Assembly: GCA_963575745.1 (NCBI GenBank)
Contig: CAUYUJ010020615.1
Span: 1-62,500 of the forward strand
DNA: 62,500 nucleotides
Source of the DNA: Prorocentrum cordatum
Taxonomy: Eukaryota; Sar; Dinophyceae; Prorocentrales; Prorocentraceae
Direction of reading: 5' to 3'
Both the position numbers and the translations under genes were made by a program. Under the pieces are notes generated by a model. That model searched no databases. It was not told the origin of the DNA and saw only the letters and a program-made list of their open reading frames with translations. Shown here piece by piece: positions 18,700-29,240 of the stretch (the stretch's first letter is position 1; every line of letters begins with the position of its first letter).

Positions 18700-20340
18700 G
18701 CGCATGAGGCGTCGGCAGAAACATTCCCACTCCAGGGAGCAGGGGGCGACGGCTGTCCTGGCGGGATGGTGTCCTGAGATCCAGGGCGAGGATGTCTTGA
18801 GTCAGTCAGTCCATCGACCACAAGGTCGACGACTGGTGACGCGGTCCTCGTTGCCACAAGGATGGCAGGATCATCGCCGATCGGTCGCCCATCCATGCTA
18901 AGCCGCGGGGCCGTGCACGAAGCCGTAGACGAGGAATCCAGGGAGTCTGCAATGGCGGCCCGGCCCCGGGGGAGACGCGCGGCAAAAAGACCCCTAGGGG
19001 AAACCCCTTGAGCTGGGAGACCTGGCCGAGGGACCGGGGCCCAAAGACGGCTTGAGCCAGAGGGGCTACGGAAAGGGGTGGGGATACGCGAAGCGTCTAG
19101 AATTTACCGCCGCCAGCCACAAGCTACCGGGTAAAAGCCAAAAGTGCCAGTACGCTGCAACGCTCCAGCTCGACGACAACGATGGCGGGAAGCAATGTCG
19201 ACAACCGATCACGGACACCGAAACCGACCTCTGGACACTGAACAAGGATGGACGGGCAGCGCGGGCTGCCACCCACGCAAGAATATGGACATGTGGGATC
19301 ACAGTGTCCTCCTGAGGAAGCAAAAGCATTTCACCACATAATGCTTGGAAGTGTCGCGGAGTACTCTGGCAAGAACTCCGACGCGGCGCGCACTGCAAGC
19401 AGGCCCAAGGGGGGCCCCGAAAAAGACGGGCAGGCAGCGAAGGAGGACGAATGGAACGAGAAGGCCCTTGACTGCGGGCGGCCGACTGTCAGGAATGAGG
19501 AGGGAGGCGGATGGATGGCGGCCACCGCGAGGTTGGAGCTGGCGCTGCGGGGGCACCGACCAGAGGGCAGCCTGTAGAAGGGCCCTGCTGGGCGCGACCC
19601 CGTCCCGCCCGCCCGTAGGCAACCCGCGCGAAGGGAAGGGGTCGGGGATCTAATGACCCGGGTCAATGCAGACCCGAGTCAGTCAGGCTTTGCAGGACCC
19701 TGAAGGTCTTGCAGGATCCTGCTGAATCCTGGGCCCGTGGCTCTGCAGGATCCTGCAACATCCGGCGCTTTGACTGACCCCCGTTTGCACTGACCCCCGT
19801 CTTTTGAGCCCCGAGGGGGGCAGATCCAACCTCTCCGGCTGCTGGCCAGAAGAGATACGCGGGAAGGGGGGGATCACCCAACCTTTCTATCGGCGGCAAC
19901 TTGAATCCAAGAAGCGGTAGAAACAGCCGAGGAATACATCGGAGCCGAGTTGGGCACGCGGAAAAAAGAAAGTGGCGCGGGGAGGGGCAAAAAACCGCAG
20001 GCAAACAAGCACGCTCAGACCGCGAAGATCTCGCAGAGGGATCACCAAAGAAGTCCAAGGCGGGCCGCGTGCAGACGCAGACGGGGGAGCTCCGAACGGA
20101 CCCGCCCTGGGGTCAGCTTGCCAGTCCGAGCAGGGGCATACCGCAGTCTGCCCGCGTGGCAGGAGAAGGGAGGAGGAAGGAGGAGGTCAGGAGGAGGAGG
20201 AGGAGGATGAGGGCGGGAGGAGGAGGCGGAACATCGGATCGGATCGGATCGGAACGCCTGTGCGGGCATGCGCCCGGGCCCCTGAAAAGCGAAGCGGGCG
20301 AGGCCATGGCCTCGCACGAGAGGCAGCGCGCGTCGGAGGT
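18700..20340. other. Unannotated GC-rich interval
   Basis: No gene is supported. It contains the palindrome GCAGGATCCTGC twice (19711 and 19745) within a cluster of CAGGATCCTG-like words at 19690-19760, GGA-rich runs near 20170-20230, and GGATC repeats at 20236-20250. Open frames on both strands have no conserved motif. Confidence 0.6.
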
Positions 20341-20612
20341 TTGCTCAGGATAATGCGTACCTCACGAGTTGATGTTCCAATTGTTCCCACTCCTCTGTTG
20401 TTGCCCGATGTAGTGACGTAGATTCGTTGAAGTCGTCGTGTCTGTGGCTTGAACCTGTCGGAGAATCCCGTAGATATCATCGTCCTTTCTGTAACCGCGA
20501 AGCCCAAGCCAAACACAAACGAGTTGAACGCCTCGGAATTCCGATCCAGTGCACACGGGCGCAGGATCACTCGTGTTCTCACGAGCTCTTTGACACGTCC
20601 TTCAGATATCAC
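20340..20612 (-). mobile_element. LINE 3'-end fragment
   Basis: On the minus strand it reads YRKDDDIYGILRQVQATDT, matching in position and pattern the 3' end of the second LINE near 22.4 kb (KGWGDDIRGLLRLLHDADS). At DNA level both contain GATGATATC followed by a conserved CGGG-TTCTCCG stretch. It is only the tail of a LINE C-terminus. Confidence 0.5.
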
Positions 20613-20629
20613 TCAGGGCGCAGATACAC

Positions 20630-21540
20630 GCGCAGCCGAAGGCTCATAGGCTGGAGGTCGATTGGTGGTGGAAACGGGAAGTCGGAGGCCAGAAATTTGA
20701 GGTCGGGATGTTGTGCTGGTGGAGGGTGGAGGTTGACTGGTGGAGGTGGAAGTCGAGAATCGGATGCAAAAGGTTGGTTGTGGGAATGCTGATTTGGTGG
20801 GCGTCCGAAGTCGATAAATAGCGGCGGGAATGGAGAGCCGGATGCTAGAGGCTGGAGGTCGGAATGCGAGGCTGTTGGGCGCTGGAGGTCGATCGGTGGA
20901 GCTGGGAGTGGAAAGTCGGATGCTAGGGGTTGGAGGTCGGAGTGCTGAGCTGGTGGGCGCTGGAGGTCGATAGGTGGAAGTGGAGGTGGAGAGTCGGATG
21001 CTGGAGATTGCAAGTTTGAGTGCTGACCTGGTGGACGCTGGAGGTCGATGAGTGGAGAGGGGAGTGGAAAGTCGGATGCTGGAGGTTGGAGGTTGATCGG
21101 TGGAGGTGGAAGCGGAAAGTCGCATCATGGAGGTTGGAGGTCGTAATGTTGAGCTGGTGAACGTTGCAGTTCGATCGGTGGAGCTGGAAGTGGAGAGTGG
21201 GATGCTAGGGGTTGGAGGTCGGAGTGCTGAGCTGGTAGACGCTGGAGGTCGATTGGTCGAGCTGGAAGTGGAGAGCCGGATGCTAGAGGTTGAGCTGGAG
21301 GTCGTAATGTTGAGCTGGTGCACGCTGGAGGTCGATAGGTGAAGGTGGAAGTGGAAAGTCGGACGTTAGAGGTTGGAGGTCGTAATGTTGAGCTGGCGGA
21401 GGTAGGATGGTCGATCGGCGTCGGTGAAGGTGGAAGTGAAGAGTCGCATGCTAGAGGTCGGAGGTCGTAATGTTGAGCTGATGGACGCTGGAAGTCGATA
21501 GGCGGATGTTGAAGTGGAGAGTCGGATGCTGGAGATTTTT
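20630..21540 (-). repeat. 78-bp minisatellite array, part 1
   Basis: Degenerate tandem units of about 78 bp (26 codons) built from GCTGGAGGTCGATNGGTGGA, then GGAAGTGGAGAGTCGGATGC, then TGGAGGTCGGAATGCTGAGC. On the minus strand the frame is open over ~11 units and translates to repeats such as SSIRLSTSSSTDRPPASTSS, so a Ser/Thr/Pro-rich product is possible but not supported by a start or neighbours. Confidence 0.8.
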
Positions 21541-21709
21541 GCACGGCCGCTCTGAATTCACATTTGCGCGTTCTTCTGCCCCTCAGAAAGAAACCTGGTC
21601 TTCAGTAGCATTCTGGGCCCCACTAGGCACGCAGCGGCCTCGAGGAGTCCCAGGGGCTCTCGCAGGCGCATCCACAGCAGTGAACTCAACACGAAGCAGC
21701 GAGCGCATC

Positions 21710-22235
21710 GTGTAGAGTCGGATGCTGGAGATTGTAAGTCGGAATGCTGAACTGGTGTGCGCTGGAGGTCGATTGGTGGAGCTGGAAGTGAAAGTGTCGG
21801 ATGTTAGGAGGTCGGAGGTCGCAACGTCGAGCTGATGGATGCTGGAGGTCGATGGGTGGAGGTTGAGGTGGAAAGTCGGGGCTGGAGGTTGGAGGTTGGA
21901 ATGCTGACCCGGTGGGCGCTGGAGGTCGATAGATAGATGCGGAAATGGAGGGTCGAATGCTAGAGGTTCGGGGTCGGAATGCTGAACTGGTGGACGCTGG
22001 AGGTCGATGGGAAGAGGTGGAAGCGGAAAGTCGGACGTTAGAGGTTGGAGGTCGCAATGTTGAGTTTGTGGCGGTTGGGAGGTCGAAAGATGGACGTGGA
22101 AGTGGGGGGTCGGACGCTAGGGGCTGGAGGTCGGAATGCTGAACTGGCGGGCGCTGGAGGTCGACCGGTGGAGATGAAACTGGGGAGTGGGGTGCTGGAG
22201 GGTGAAGGTCGGAAGGCCGAGCTGGATATGAAACT
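21710..22235 (-). repeat. 78-bp minisatellite array, part 2
   Basis: Same unit as part 1, after a ~170-bp non-repetitive interruption (21541-21710). It ends where the LINE 3' end begins near 22240. Confidence 0.75.
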
Positions 22236-22269
22236 TGAGGCTGGTCCAGATGAGGCAATCCTGCTGCTG

Positions 22270-23121
22270 CTAGATGTGCCTGGAACCTCGCGCGAGACAT
22301 TGCGCCGGCCGGTCGCCTACCCAAGAACGTGCGTACCCCATGAAATTCGTAGCCGGTTGTAGCCACGTGGTGTCGTTGAGGTCATAGTGCCCTCTCTGCG
22401 TCTGGCCTCGGCTGTCTGCGTCGTGGAGCAGGCGGAGAAGCCCGCGGATATCATCGCCCCATCCCTTCCACTGTCCTCCATGGCGACGCTGTCCAATCTG
22501 GGAAGCGCGAAGGCTCGGGTGCGAATGAAGAACACGTTGTGGCCATGCATGTTGTAGTTGCTGCGCAACGCGGGCTGCGCATCTCCGCGCAATGTGTTCT
22601 TGCATTGTCACCCAATCGCGTGGCGCATGTTTTTGCATGAGGACCTCAGCTTGTCGAGTCGCTCGCTTGACGTATTCAACGCATGGTTCCAGACCGTCGT
22701 TTCTTGGCTGGTTGTCCTGGCTGTCGTCGGCATTGTCGTGATATGTGTCGTCGGTTTCGTTGCTCGAGTGGGCGGTCGGTGGGTTGCTGTCTACATGTTC
22801 TCAATCGGCGCTGTCTGCGCCGGCTGCCAAAACTGGCGTCGAAGGTGGCTCTTGTGGGCAGGTCGCGCCGGGCGCTGGTTTGACGTAGGTGTTTCGTCGC
22901 TGAGGGATGCAGATAACCATGCGCAACATGCGCCGTTGTGTGCATTGCAGCTGCTGTCGCAAAGGCTCAGTCAACGTCCAAGTACCTGCGCCATAGAGAA
23001 CAGTCGGCGTGACCGCGCCGTCAAAAATACGTAGTCTTTGTTTCAGCTGATAATGTTTTCCCATGAGCTCTTGTCTGTGAATTGTGAAAGTTGCCCACCC
23101 TGCCATCAGGCGGTTCTTCAC
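22270..23121 (-). pseudogene. LINE C-terminal region after reverse transcriptase
   Basis: Contains GWATFTIHRQELMGKHYQLK, LRIFDGAVTPTVLYGAGTW and CTQRRMLRMVI, the conserved block after the polymerase in many eukaryotic LINEs, then after frame changes DWVTMQEHIARR and GWGDDIRGLLRLLHDAD. Frames are broken repeatedly. Confidence 0.65.
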
Positions 23122-24041
23122 CCCTGCGGCAATTGTCGTCGAAGCTGACGCGCTGACCCAGATACTTCACTGAACCAGAATATGGTGAGATCTCGATGTC
23201 GAGGCCGCGGATTGCCACCTTGCGTCGACGCGCCCCCCCACCCCCGCGTTTACTGACGAGCTGGACAGGATCTTCGCTGTCGGGATGCGTCTGAAGACCA
23301 TGCGTTTGCGCTGCTGCGGCCATGTATTTGAGCATAGTGGCGAAGGGAGGGAGCGTCCGACTTATCGGGGGAAAGTCGTCAGCGAGGCGAAGGTTCGTGA
23401 GGCGGCATTCTGGTGACAATCCAAGTTGGACTCCTTGGGCGCGTTGTTTTTTTTGTGACGAGCGGTCTCATGATGCACTCAAAGAGCCAATTCTAATGCA
23501 GAAAGCCTGAGCGGGCTGGCCTGTTTCGCGCCTTTCAATAGATGGAATGGGCGGCTGGCCAAGTCTGTCTGCACCGTTGCCGAATGTCCAGAGTAGAGCC
23601 GCTTCAACAGGTGGATCCCATCTGCTGCGACGCCCTGGCTTTGCAGCGCCGCCCAGAGGCCGCCGTGCTCCACGGCGTCGACTACGCTCTTAAATTCGAG
23701 CGCTGCGCGCGCCACTCGCGCGCTCTTTCCCGGAGAATGTGGAACGTGAACAAATTGTCTTGCGTGGATCGCCCAGGGCGGCAGCCTGCTTGGTCAGGGG
23801 GTTGCTGCTTGTCTAACTGCAGCTGCAGTCTGGCGTGCAGAGCTTTGCTGAAGAGCTTGCATGATGAGGGTGCGCTGCAAGTTGGTCGGTAAATCTGAGG
23901 TTGTGTAAGTTCGCCTGTTCTGGGAATGACTGCGATGATCGCCCGTCGCCAACTTTGTGGGGCTGGTGCGTCCGGTCGGAGAATGGCGCTGTTGAGCAGC
24001 AGGACAGCTTGCCTTAGTTCGGGCGGCGCATGTTTCAACAT
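23021..24041 (-). pseudogene. LINE reverse transcriptase, frameshifted
   Basis: Reverse transcriptase blocks in order: SWRRAIIAVIPRTGELTQP, IYRPTCSAPSSCKLFSK and PPDQAGCRPGRSTQDNLFTF (24041-23682); FKSVVDAVEHGGLWAALQSQ, HLLKRLYSGHSATVQTD and KGAKQ (23715-23479); LTNLRLADDFPPI, the active-site box with LADD instead of YADD, and VKYLGQRVSFDD (23419-23021). At least two frame changes separate the pieces, so the enzyme is dead. Confidence 0.75.
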
Positions 24042-24440
24042 GTCCGCCCTGGTTCCGCTCCGGCCCAGTGCTTTACCACGCTTGAGGGTGGAGAATGCTT
24101 AGTCGAGTTCTCGCGGTGCGAACGGCGGCGCGGCGTCGCCGCGGTGGCCCAGCGGCGCGGCTGGCCGGGCGGAGCGGCGCAGCTGCTCGTGGGAGTCCGC
24201 GAATACGTTTGCAATTGGCTCTTCGCCTCTTTGCACGCCTCCATCTGCGCCGCGCATTCCTGTGAGAAGTGCGCGCCCCCGTCTCGATTCGATCGCGGCG
24301 ATTCGTTTCATCCCTCGGTATTCGCCCTAGAGCTTACCTACATGCGCTCGTCGTGTAGCCCGTTTGTTGCATCGGATCTCTCGTCGGATTTGCATGATGA
24401 TGCGCTGTCGCGCGTGCTTGTCATGGTTGGGTGTGCTTTG

Positions 24441-25022
24441 TTATAATGTTGTGAGTTCTTGCAGGCGCGTCTGGGTCTGGGGGTGCGGCTGCAGTCGGCC
24501 GGGTGCTTTTTTGCTCGCCGATGCTGCCTCCGCTATTGTTTTTTTGATATGCTCGTTGAGCTCCTCTGGATGTCGCGGCGGGCCTGCGGTCGTGGGTTTC
24601 TCCGTGACCGTCGCAATGTTCACGCCGGTGTCTATGTCATCCCATCCGCTGGCGACGGCGCTTCGCGGCGCCCCCGCTTGTTTCCGCTTGTCGGCCAGAC
24701 GTCGCGTCAAACAGAACTGCGCGGACACCGCTCGACGGCCCGACCCCGAATCCAGCATGTCGCTTGCCTCTGCGCGACGACAGCATCGGAACAAAGTCTG
24801 GAGGTCAATATGTAATCGATCTGCTTCCCGGCGCCGCTGCTGCGCGCGCGCGTCGTCGGCCTCGGGACCTGCCTCGGAAAAACGCGTTGACAACAACGAG
24901 GCGTTCCTTAGATGCCCGCGCTCGTAGCCGAGCTCCTCTTGAATCGCGCAGCCCGCGCGCGCGGTTGCCAACGCGCCTGGAGTCGACCGCGGGCCCGTCG
25001 TCGAACTAGTCGCCGCTGTCAT
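24441..25022 (-). pseudogene. LINE linker between endonuclease and reverse transcriptase
   Basis: A 193-aa open frame on the LINE strand with helical, Arg/Ala-rich composition (PEADDARAQQRRREADRLHI) and PEELNEHIKKTIAEAASASK, which resembles the region before the polymerase in other LINEs. No catalytic motif is visible. Confidence 0.5.
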
Positions 25023-25076
25023 CGCTCGTTGGCGGGGCCGCCTCTAGATGCCCATCTTGCGCGCTGAAGTCGCCAG

Positions 25077-25364
25077 CTAAGACTGCGTGTGCATATGCTT
25101 GCGCACTTCTGCGTGCAATGCAGATGCGAGTGCGTTCATTTTCCGAGCGCGGTGGTCTGGGTACCCCGCATGCGGAGAATACACGGCAATCAACATAAAC
25201 TTGAAAGAACCTCGTCGCATGTGCAGCGTTGCCAATATTGGGCTCATGGCTTGGAAATGTTGGATGTGATTCTTCAATCGTTTGCGCGCCAGCATCCCGA
25301 CTCCGTGGATGAGTCGTTCATGGCCAGAGCCTGCAAACATATGGCCATCGGTAGGTTCCCACAT
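25077..25364 (-). pseudogene. LINE endonuclease remnant
   Basis: Contains GVGMLARKRLKNHIQHFQ and FKFMLIAVYSPHAGYPDH, matching the central APE-endonuclease region (GVG/A...., then V.VY.PH/P). The N-terminal Glu box and the C-terminal SDH box are not in this frame, so it is a fragment. Confidence 0.6.
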
Positions 25365-25489
25365 CTCTGAACTCGTTGCACTCCAGTGTCGTTGAACAGT
25401 ATCATGTCCTAGTGCGCAGTGCGCAGCTCGCTGATGGCCTCAATGACCGTGCGCTCTTGGGTATTATGGTGAGACTGCTACCCGTATCT

Positions 25490-26119
25490 CGTATTTTGAA
25501 CTGCGCTGGAAGTGGATGGCCGTGGACGATGGGAAGCGGAACTCGGCGGTTGGATGTCGACTGGTTGAGGCTGCGAGTCGGCGGGTGTAGGTCGAGCGCT
25601 AGAAGCGGATGACGCTGCCAGTTGGGAGACGGACCTTTTCTGTTGGAAGTAGATTGGTTGGGTCGCCCGGACCTGGCTGAAGTCGAATCTCGCGCGTCGT
25701 TGACGAAGAATGCACATTGGAACGTCGCCAGACGCGCCGTCGCAGGCGCGTCGCCCCCCCCCTCGTTCCCCCCCCCTTTGGCCGCTGGAGGTTGGAATGC
25801 TGAGTTGGCGGGCGCCGGAAGTCGATTGGCGGAGGCGAGCGCGAAGAGTCGGGCGCTAGAGGCCGGAGGTCAGAATGCTGAAGTGGACGCCGGGAAACGA
25901 TAGATGGAGAGCGACGTTGAAGAGTCGGATGCTCGAGGTTAGAGGTCGGGGCGCTGGGCTGGTGGACGCTGGAGGTTAATGGGTGGAAATGTTAAATCGG
26001 GGGTCAGATGATACTGCGCTGGCGGGCGCTGGGAATCGATAGATGGAGGTGGCAGTGGAGAGTCGGGCGCCCCACGCCGGGCGTCGGAATGCTGAAGTGG
26101 CGGGCGCTGGAGGTCAATG
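25490..26119 (-). repeat. 78-bp minisatellite array, part 3 (degenerate)
   Basis: Units of the same family (GCTGGAGGTCGATTGG, AGTCGGATGC, GGAATGCTGA), more diverged, up to the left end of the TIR element at 26120. Confidence 0.65.
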
Positions 26120-27031
26120 TTGGGTCGGGCCCAACCCAGCTATGCCTTGGGGGGCAGCGCGGTGGCGCCGCATGTCTGGCAAGATCTGGGCGGTCATCAA
26201 ACAGAAGTTGCCAGGCGCGCGTCGGTCTTCAGATGATCATGCCAAGACGCGGGCCATGATGGAGGGGGGAAGCGGGGCGTGCATGGGCCTTGTGCGAGAG
26301 CTGGCGCTTGTAGTTCTAATTGTGGACCGCATGAAGCATGCGCTCCTTGAGTTCCCGATGCCTCTGCGCCCCCTGGGGCGCTCCCGATGCCTCGGTTGGC
26401 CTCCAGCGGGGCACCGGGCAACCAAACAGGAACGATGCCTGGGCGCCGCCATCGCTTCCGCCCCCGCATGGTGCCAGCGGGGCGGGGCCGGCGAACGTGC
26501 GTTTGCCGGCCCCCCCCCACGCGGCGCCGAACAAGGCCGCCGATTTTTTTGCCGGCCCCATTTTTCACAGGGTTGGCGAAAATCCGCGGCGACCGCCGGC
26601 TGGGGCGGGCAACGATATTTCTGCCGGCCCCACGCCCCCGGCGCCAGCGGAACGCCGCAAGCACCGAAGCTGGCGAACCCAGTGCCGAACTTTACCCAAC
26701 GGTGCGGTGAGTGGCATTTCGTCTCGACGGTGCTTCCGAGATTCATGCGACGCCGTCTGCCCCAGCATGTGCACCCCTGCCCCCTGCCCTCGTCGTCCTT
26801 TTTCCCATCCCCCATCTCTCACCCCCCCCTCCAATTGCTCATCCCTCATCCCACTCCTGCCTTCTTCTCCTTTGATCTAACGCAATTTGTACCTGGGCCT
26901 CTTCGCGCCAGCCTGGCGACGCCACCGCGGCCCTCGATATGGCGGCGATTTGGCGCCCATCCTGTGGCCGCCTATATGATATCTATAACACCAAGGTAAC
27001 GCCACTTCTAGCTGGGTTGGGCCCGACCCAA
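26120..27031. mobile_element. 912-bp TIR DNA transposon, non-autonomous
   Basis: The 22-bp ends are perfect inverted repeats: TTGGGTCGGGCCCAACCC plus AGCT at 26120-26141, and its exact complement at 27010-27031. The flanks are GGTCAATG on the left and GGTCAGTG on the right, an 8-bp target duplication with one mismatch. Removing the element and one copy restores the 78-bp minisatellite unit (GCTGGAGGTCAATG then TGTGGAGCTGG). The inside holds several GCCGGCCCC words and no recognisable transposase. An 8-bp duplication fits hAT-like mobilisation, but the family is not assigned. Confidence 0.85.
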
Positions 27032-27100
27032 GGTCAGTGTGTGGAGCTGGAAATGGAGGGTCGGATGCTAGGAGGCTGGAGATCGGAGCGCTGAACTCCC
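27032..27100 (-). repeat. 78-bp minisatellite, last partial unit
   Basis: Continues the array immediately after the TIR element (GTGTGGAGCTGGAAATGG, GGGTCGGATGCTAGGAGG) and then fades out. Confidence 0.6.
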
Positions 27101-28875
27101 AGAGCATCTTGGCCGCCCGGGGATGCTTTGCGCCAAGCATCAGTGACGTTGCTGGACCCGGGGATGCTAAGAGCTAAGCATCGGGGCCGGATGGAGTTGT
27201 TGTTGGCTGGGGCAATCGGCGCTGATTTGTTTGTTCTGGCGCTTGTTTTCGCATATGTCAGCGTTTTTGTTGTTTGCAAAAAAAAGAACGGCTACGATTT
27301 ATCATGCTAATGCGTTATATACGTGTGTGCGGCTCGCGTACGCATTCTATATATATATATATATATATGTTATAAAACATGCTACGCGTGTGCGCGCGCC
27401 TATGCGCGTGCATTTTGCGCTGCGGCGAAACGGTCGAGACACGGAGACGAGCGCAGCAAAGGCAACCCAGACGCATCAAGGCAACCAAGGCAAAGCAATG
27501 CATGGAAACACAGCAAGAACAACGCAACAACAAGGGCAAATGCATAGCAATGCATGGCGCAGCATAGCAACAACAGCGCAGGAACGAAGTCGAAGGCATA
27601 ACCATGCATGGCAAAGCATAGCAAACAAATCAAGCAAGCCAAGGCAGCAGGCAGCAGGCACAGCAAAGCAAGCCACGGCAGCAGGCAGCGAGGCAGAGAC
27701 ACAACGACCGCGCGGACGCCGGCGAAGCAAGGCCGACACCGAGTCCAATGGCCCACAGGGGCGCCCGCGGGGGATGGAGGGCGGAGGGAAAAAGGGCAGG
27801 GGGCGGGGGGGGGCAGGGAAGGAACGGGGCGGGAGGAGGGGGGGAAAAAGGATGAGGATCAGAAGAGTCACGGCCCGCCGCGACTGCTCGCGGCGCTGCC
27901 TGGCCCGGTGGGGGAGGAGGGGGCGGAAGGTGAGGATGGTGTTTTGTTCGTTCTCCTTCTCGTCTTCGTGGTCCTCTTCCTCCCCCTCCTCCTCCTCGTC
28001 TTCCTCCTCCTTTTTCTCCTCCTCCTCCTCTTTCTCCTCCTCCTCCCCCCCCTCCTCCTCCTCCTCCTCTTACTCCCCTGTCGTGCAAGTTGGCGCTGCA
28101 GCGCACGTGCGCAACGCAGGGTGCACCGCGGAATGGTTTATTGAATCGGCCCACTTGGTTCTCGGACGGCCATTTTAGCTGGAGCCTCCTGGGCGCAGAT
28201 GGGACGAGTTATGGTGATGCGGACGAACTCGGAAGGACTCGTTGATTCTCTTGGCGTTCTCTTGTCCTTCTCCTCCTCCCCCCCCTCCTTCTCCTTCTCC
28301 TCCTCCTCGTCACCATCATTATCAGCATCATCGTCAGCATCAGCATCATCATAATCATCATCATCATAATCGTCAGCATCATCATCGTCATCATCAGCAT
28401 CTGCACCATCATCATCGTCCTCATCATCCCCATCCTCATCCTCATCCTCCCCCTTCTCCTCTTCCTCCTCCTCCTCCTCCTCGTCCTCTTCCTCCTCCTC
28501 CTCTTCCTCCCCCTCCCCCTCCTCGTCTTCTCACCCTCTCCCTTCGCAGGCAAGCAAGCGCGGGCGGGGCGGCGGGGCGGCGGCGGGGCGGGGCGCGCGA
28601 GCACGCGAGGGGCGGCGCGCATCGGAAATCCAGGGCCCCCGTTCTCCCCTTTCACCTCCTCTCCGCTCCCTCCTCGGGCATACCTCCCCAGGGTCCTTTC
28701 CTCTTCCCCCCTATCCCCCCCTCTTCCGTTTCCCTCTCAACAACTGATTGAAGGCGCCCTTCCCTGCCTCCCAGGCCGCTGCGAAAACCTCATGGGGATG
28801 CAATATAGCGTGGTCGACCTCCACTGCCCCGCGGTCCTTGAAATTGCGAACAGGGGTCTTGACAAAACCAAAATC
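27100..28875. repeat. Simple repeats and spacer
   Basis: GCTAAGCATC-like words at 27130-27190; (TA)n at 27348-27368; A/C/G-rich spacer at 27430-27760 with repeated AGCAAAGCA and CATGGCA words; CTC/CTT runs at 27945-28078; (CAT)n/(CATCAT)n at 28310-28450; CTC runs to 28530. Long open frames here translate to S, H, P or R runs and are not genes. Confidence 0.8.
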
Positions 28876-28878
28876 GAT

Positions 28879-29240
28879 ATTCACCCTCACTCGCGTTGAT
28901 TAGGAGAGGGAGGGAAGGAAGGGAGACGCACCGTTTTGGCGACGACCGCGAGCACAGCCGCAGGCTCTCCGCCCGCCCAGTCCTCAATGGGCGGGAACAG
29001 TTAAAAGTTGAGGGGTGGGTGGTGGAAAAGGCACAAGCTAGCTGAAACAGCTGCGGGAGGAAAGGGAGAGGAGGAAGACAGGGGAGCAGCCGTTGCACTG
29101 CCGTGGGTGAATATCCCTGTTTAAGCATGCCTAAACAAAACTCTATTCACCCTCACTCGCGTTGATTAGCAGAGGGGGGGAAGGAAGGGAGACGCACCGT
29201 TTTGGCGACGACCGCGAGCACAGCCGCAGGCTCTCCGCCC
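28879..29240. repeat. ~97-bp direct repeat pair, 169 bp apart
   Basis: 28879-28974 and 29144-29240 share TTCACCCTCACTCGCGTTGA, a GGAAGGAAGGGAGACGCACC block and CGTTTTGGCGACGACCGCGA through CTCTCCGCCC, with only a few differences. They lie beyond the 3' end of the DIRS-like element and could be part of its terminal repeat system, or a local duplication. Confidence 0.8.

Larger units (their letters stand above)
3806..18700 (-). mobile_element. Large LINE-type retroelement with methyltransferase-like and RING domains, degenerate
   Basis: Reading right to left: tandem-monomer 5' region (18.7-16.9 kb), a long ORF split by TAG (16433-13086), RING-H2 ORF (13.07-12.65 kb), a 1051-aa ORF, a 176-aa linker ORF, an 883-aa ORF with a C5-methyltransferase-like domain, an APE-like endonuclease (5.9-4.85 kb), and the beginning of a reverse transcriptase (5.0-3.8 kb). 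All ORFs share one strand and abut or overlap. Endonuclease followed by reverse transcriptase marks it as a non-LTR element. Frameshifts near 4.85-5.0 kb and 4.0 kb, one in the 12.2-12.4 kb interval, and the TAG at 15225 show decay. The reverse transcriptase stops after its first motifs, so the 3' part is missing. Confidence 0.75.
22240..25480 (-). mobile_element. Second LINE, degenerate, lying within the 78-bp minisatellite
   Basis: Read right to left: an APE endonuclease remnant (25364-25077), a linker (25022-24441), and reverse transcriptase pieces in several frames (24041-23682, 23715-23479, 23419-23021, 23121-22801), then a C-terminal region to ~22270. It has the common dinoflagellate LINE order. 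Minisatellite units of the same family lie on both sides (to 22235 and from ~25490), so the LINE probably inserted into the array. No target-site duplication was resolved. Confidence 0.75.

Noticed and set aside
16565-18896. Two overlapping minus-strand open frames (484 and 454 codons) as a repeat protein
   Set aside because: Both read the 770-bp monomers, but homologous units are in different frames, so a non-coding 5' array is more likely. Kept as a repeat, with the coding alternative noted.
18960-19060. rRNA or structural RNA fragment (GC-rich with AAAAGACCCCTAGGGG)
   Set aside because: No extended match to conserved rRNA blocks that I can recognise; too short to support.
26043-26999. 318-codon plus-strand and 192-codon minus-strand open frames inside the TIR element as a transposase
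   Set aside because: Composition is low-complexity Pro/Gly/Arg/Ala, starts are arbitrary, and no DDE or zinc-finger motif is visible.
28879-29240. LTR pair of an LTR retrotransposon
   Set aside because: Only 97 bp long and 169 bp apart with nothing coding between; no TG...CA ends or primer-binding site seen.
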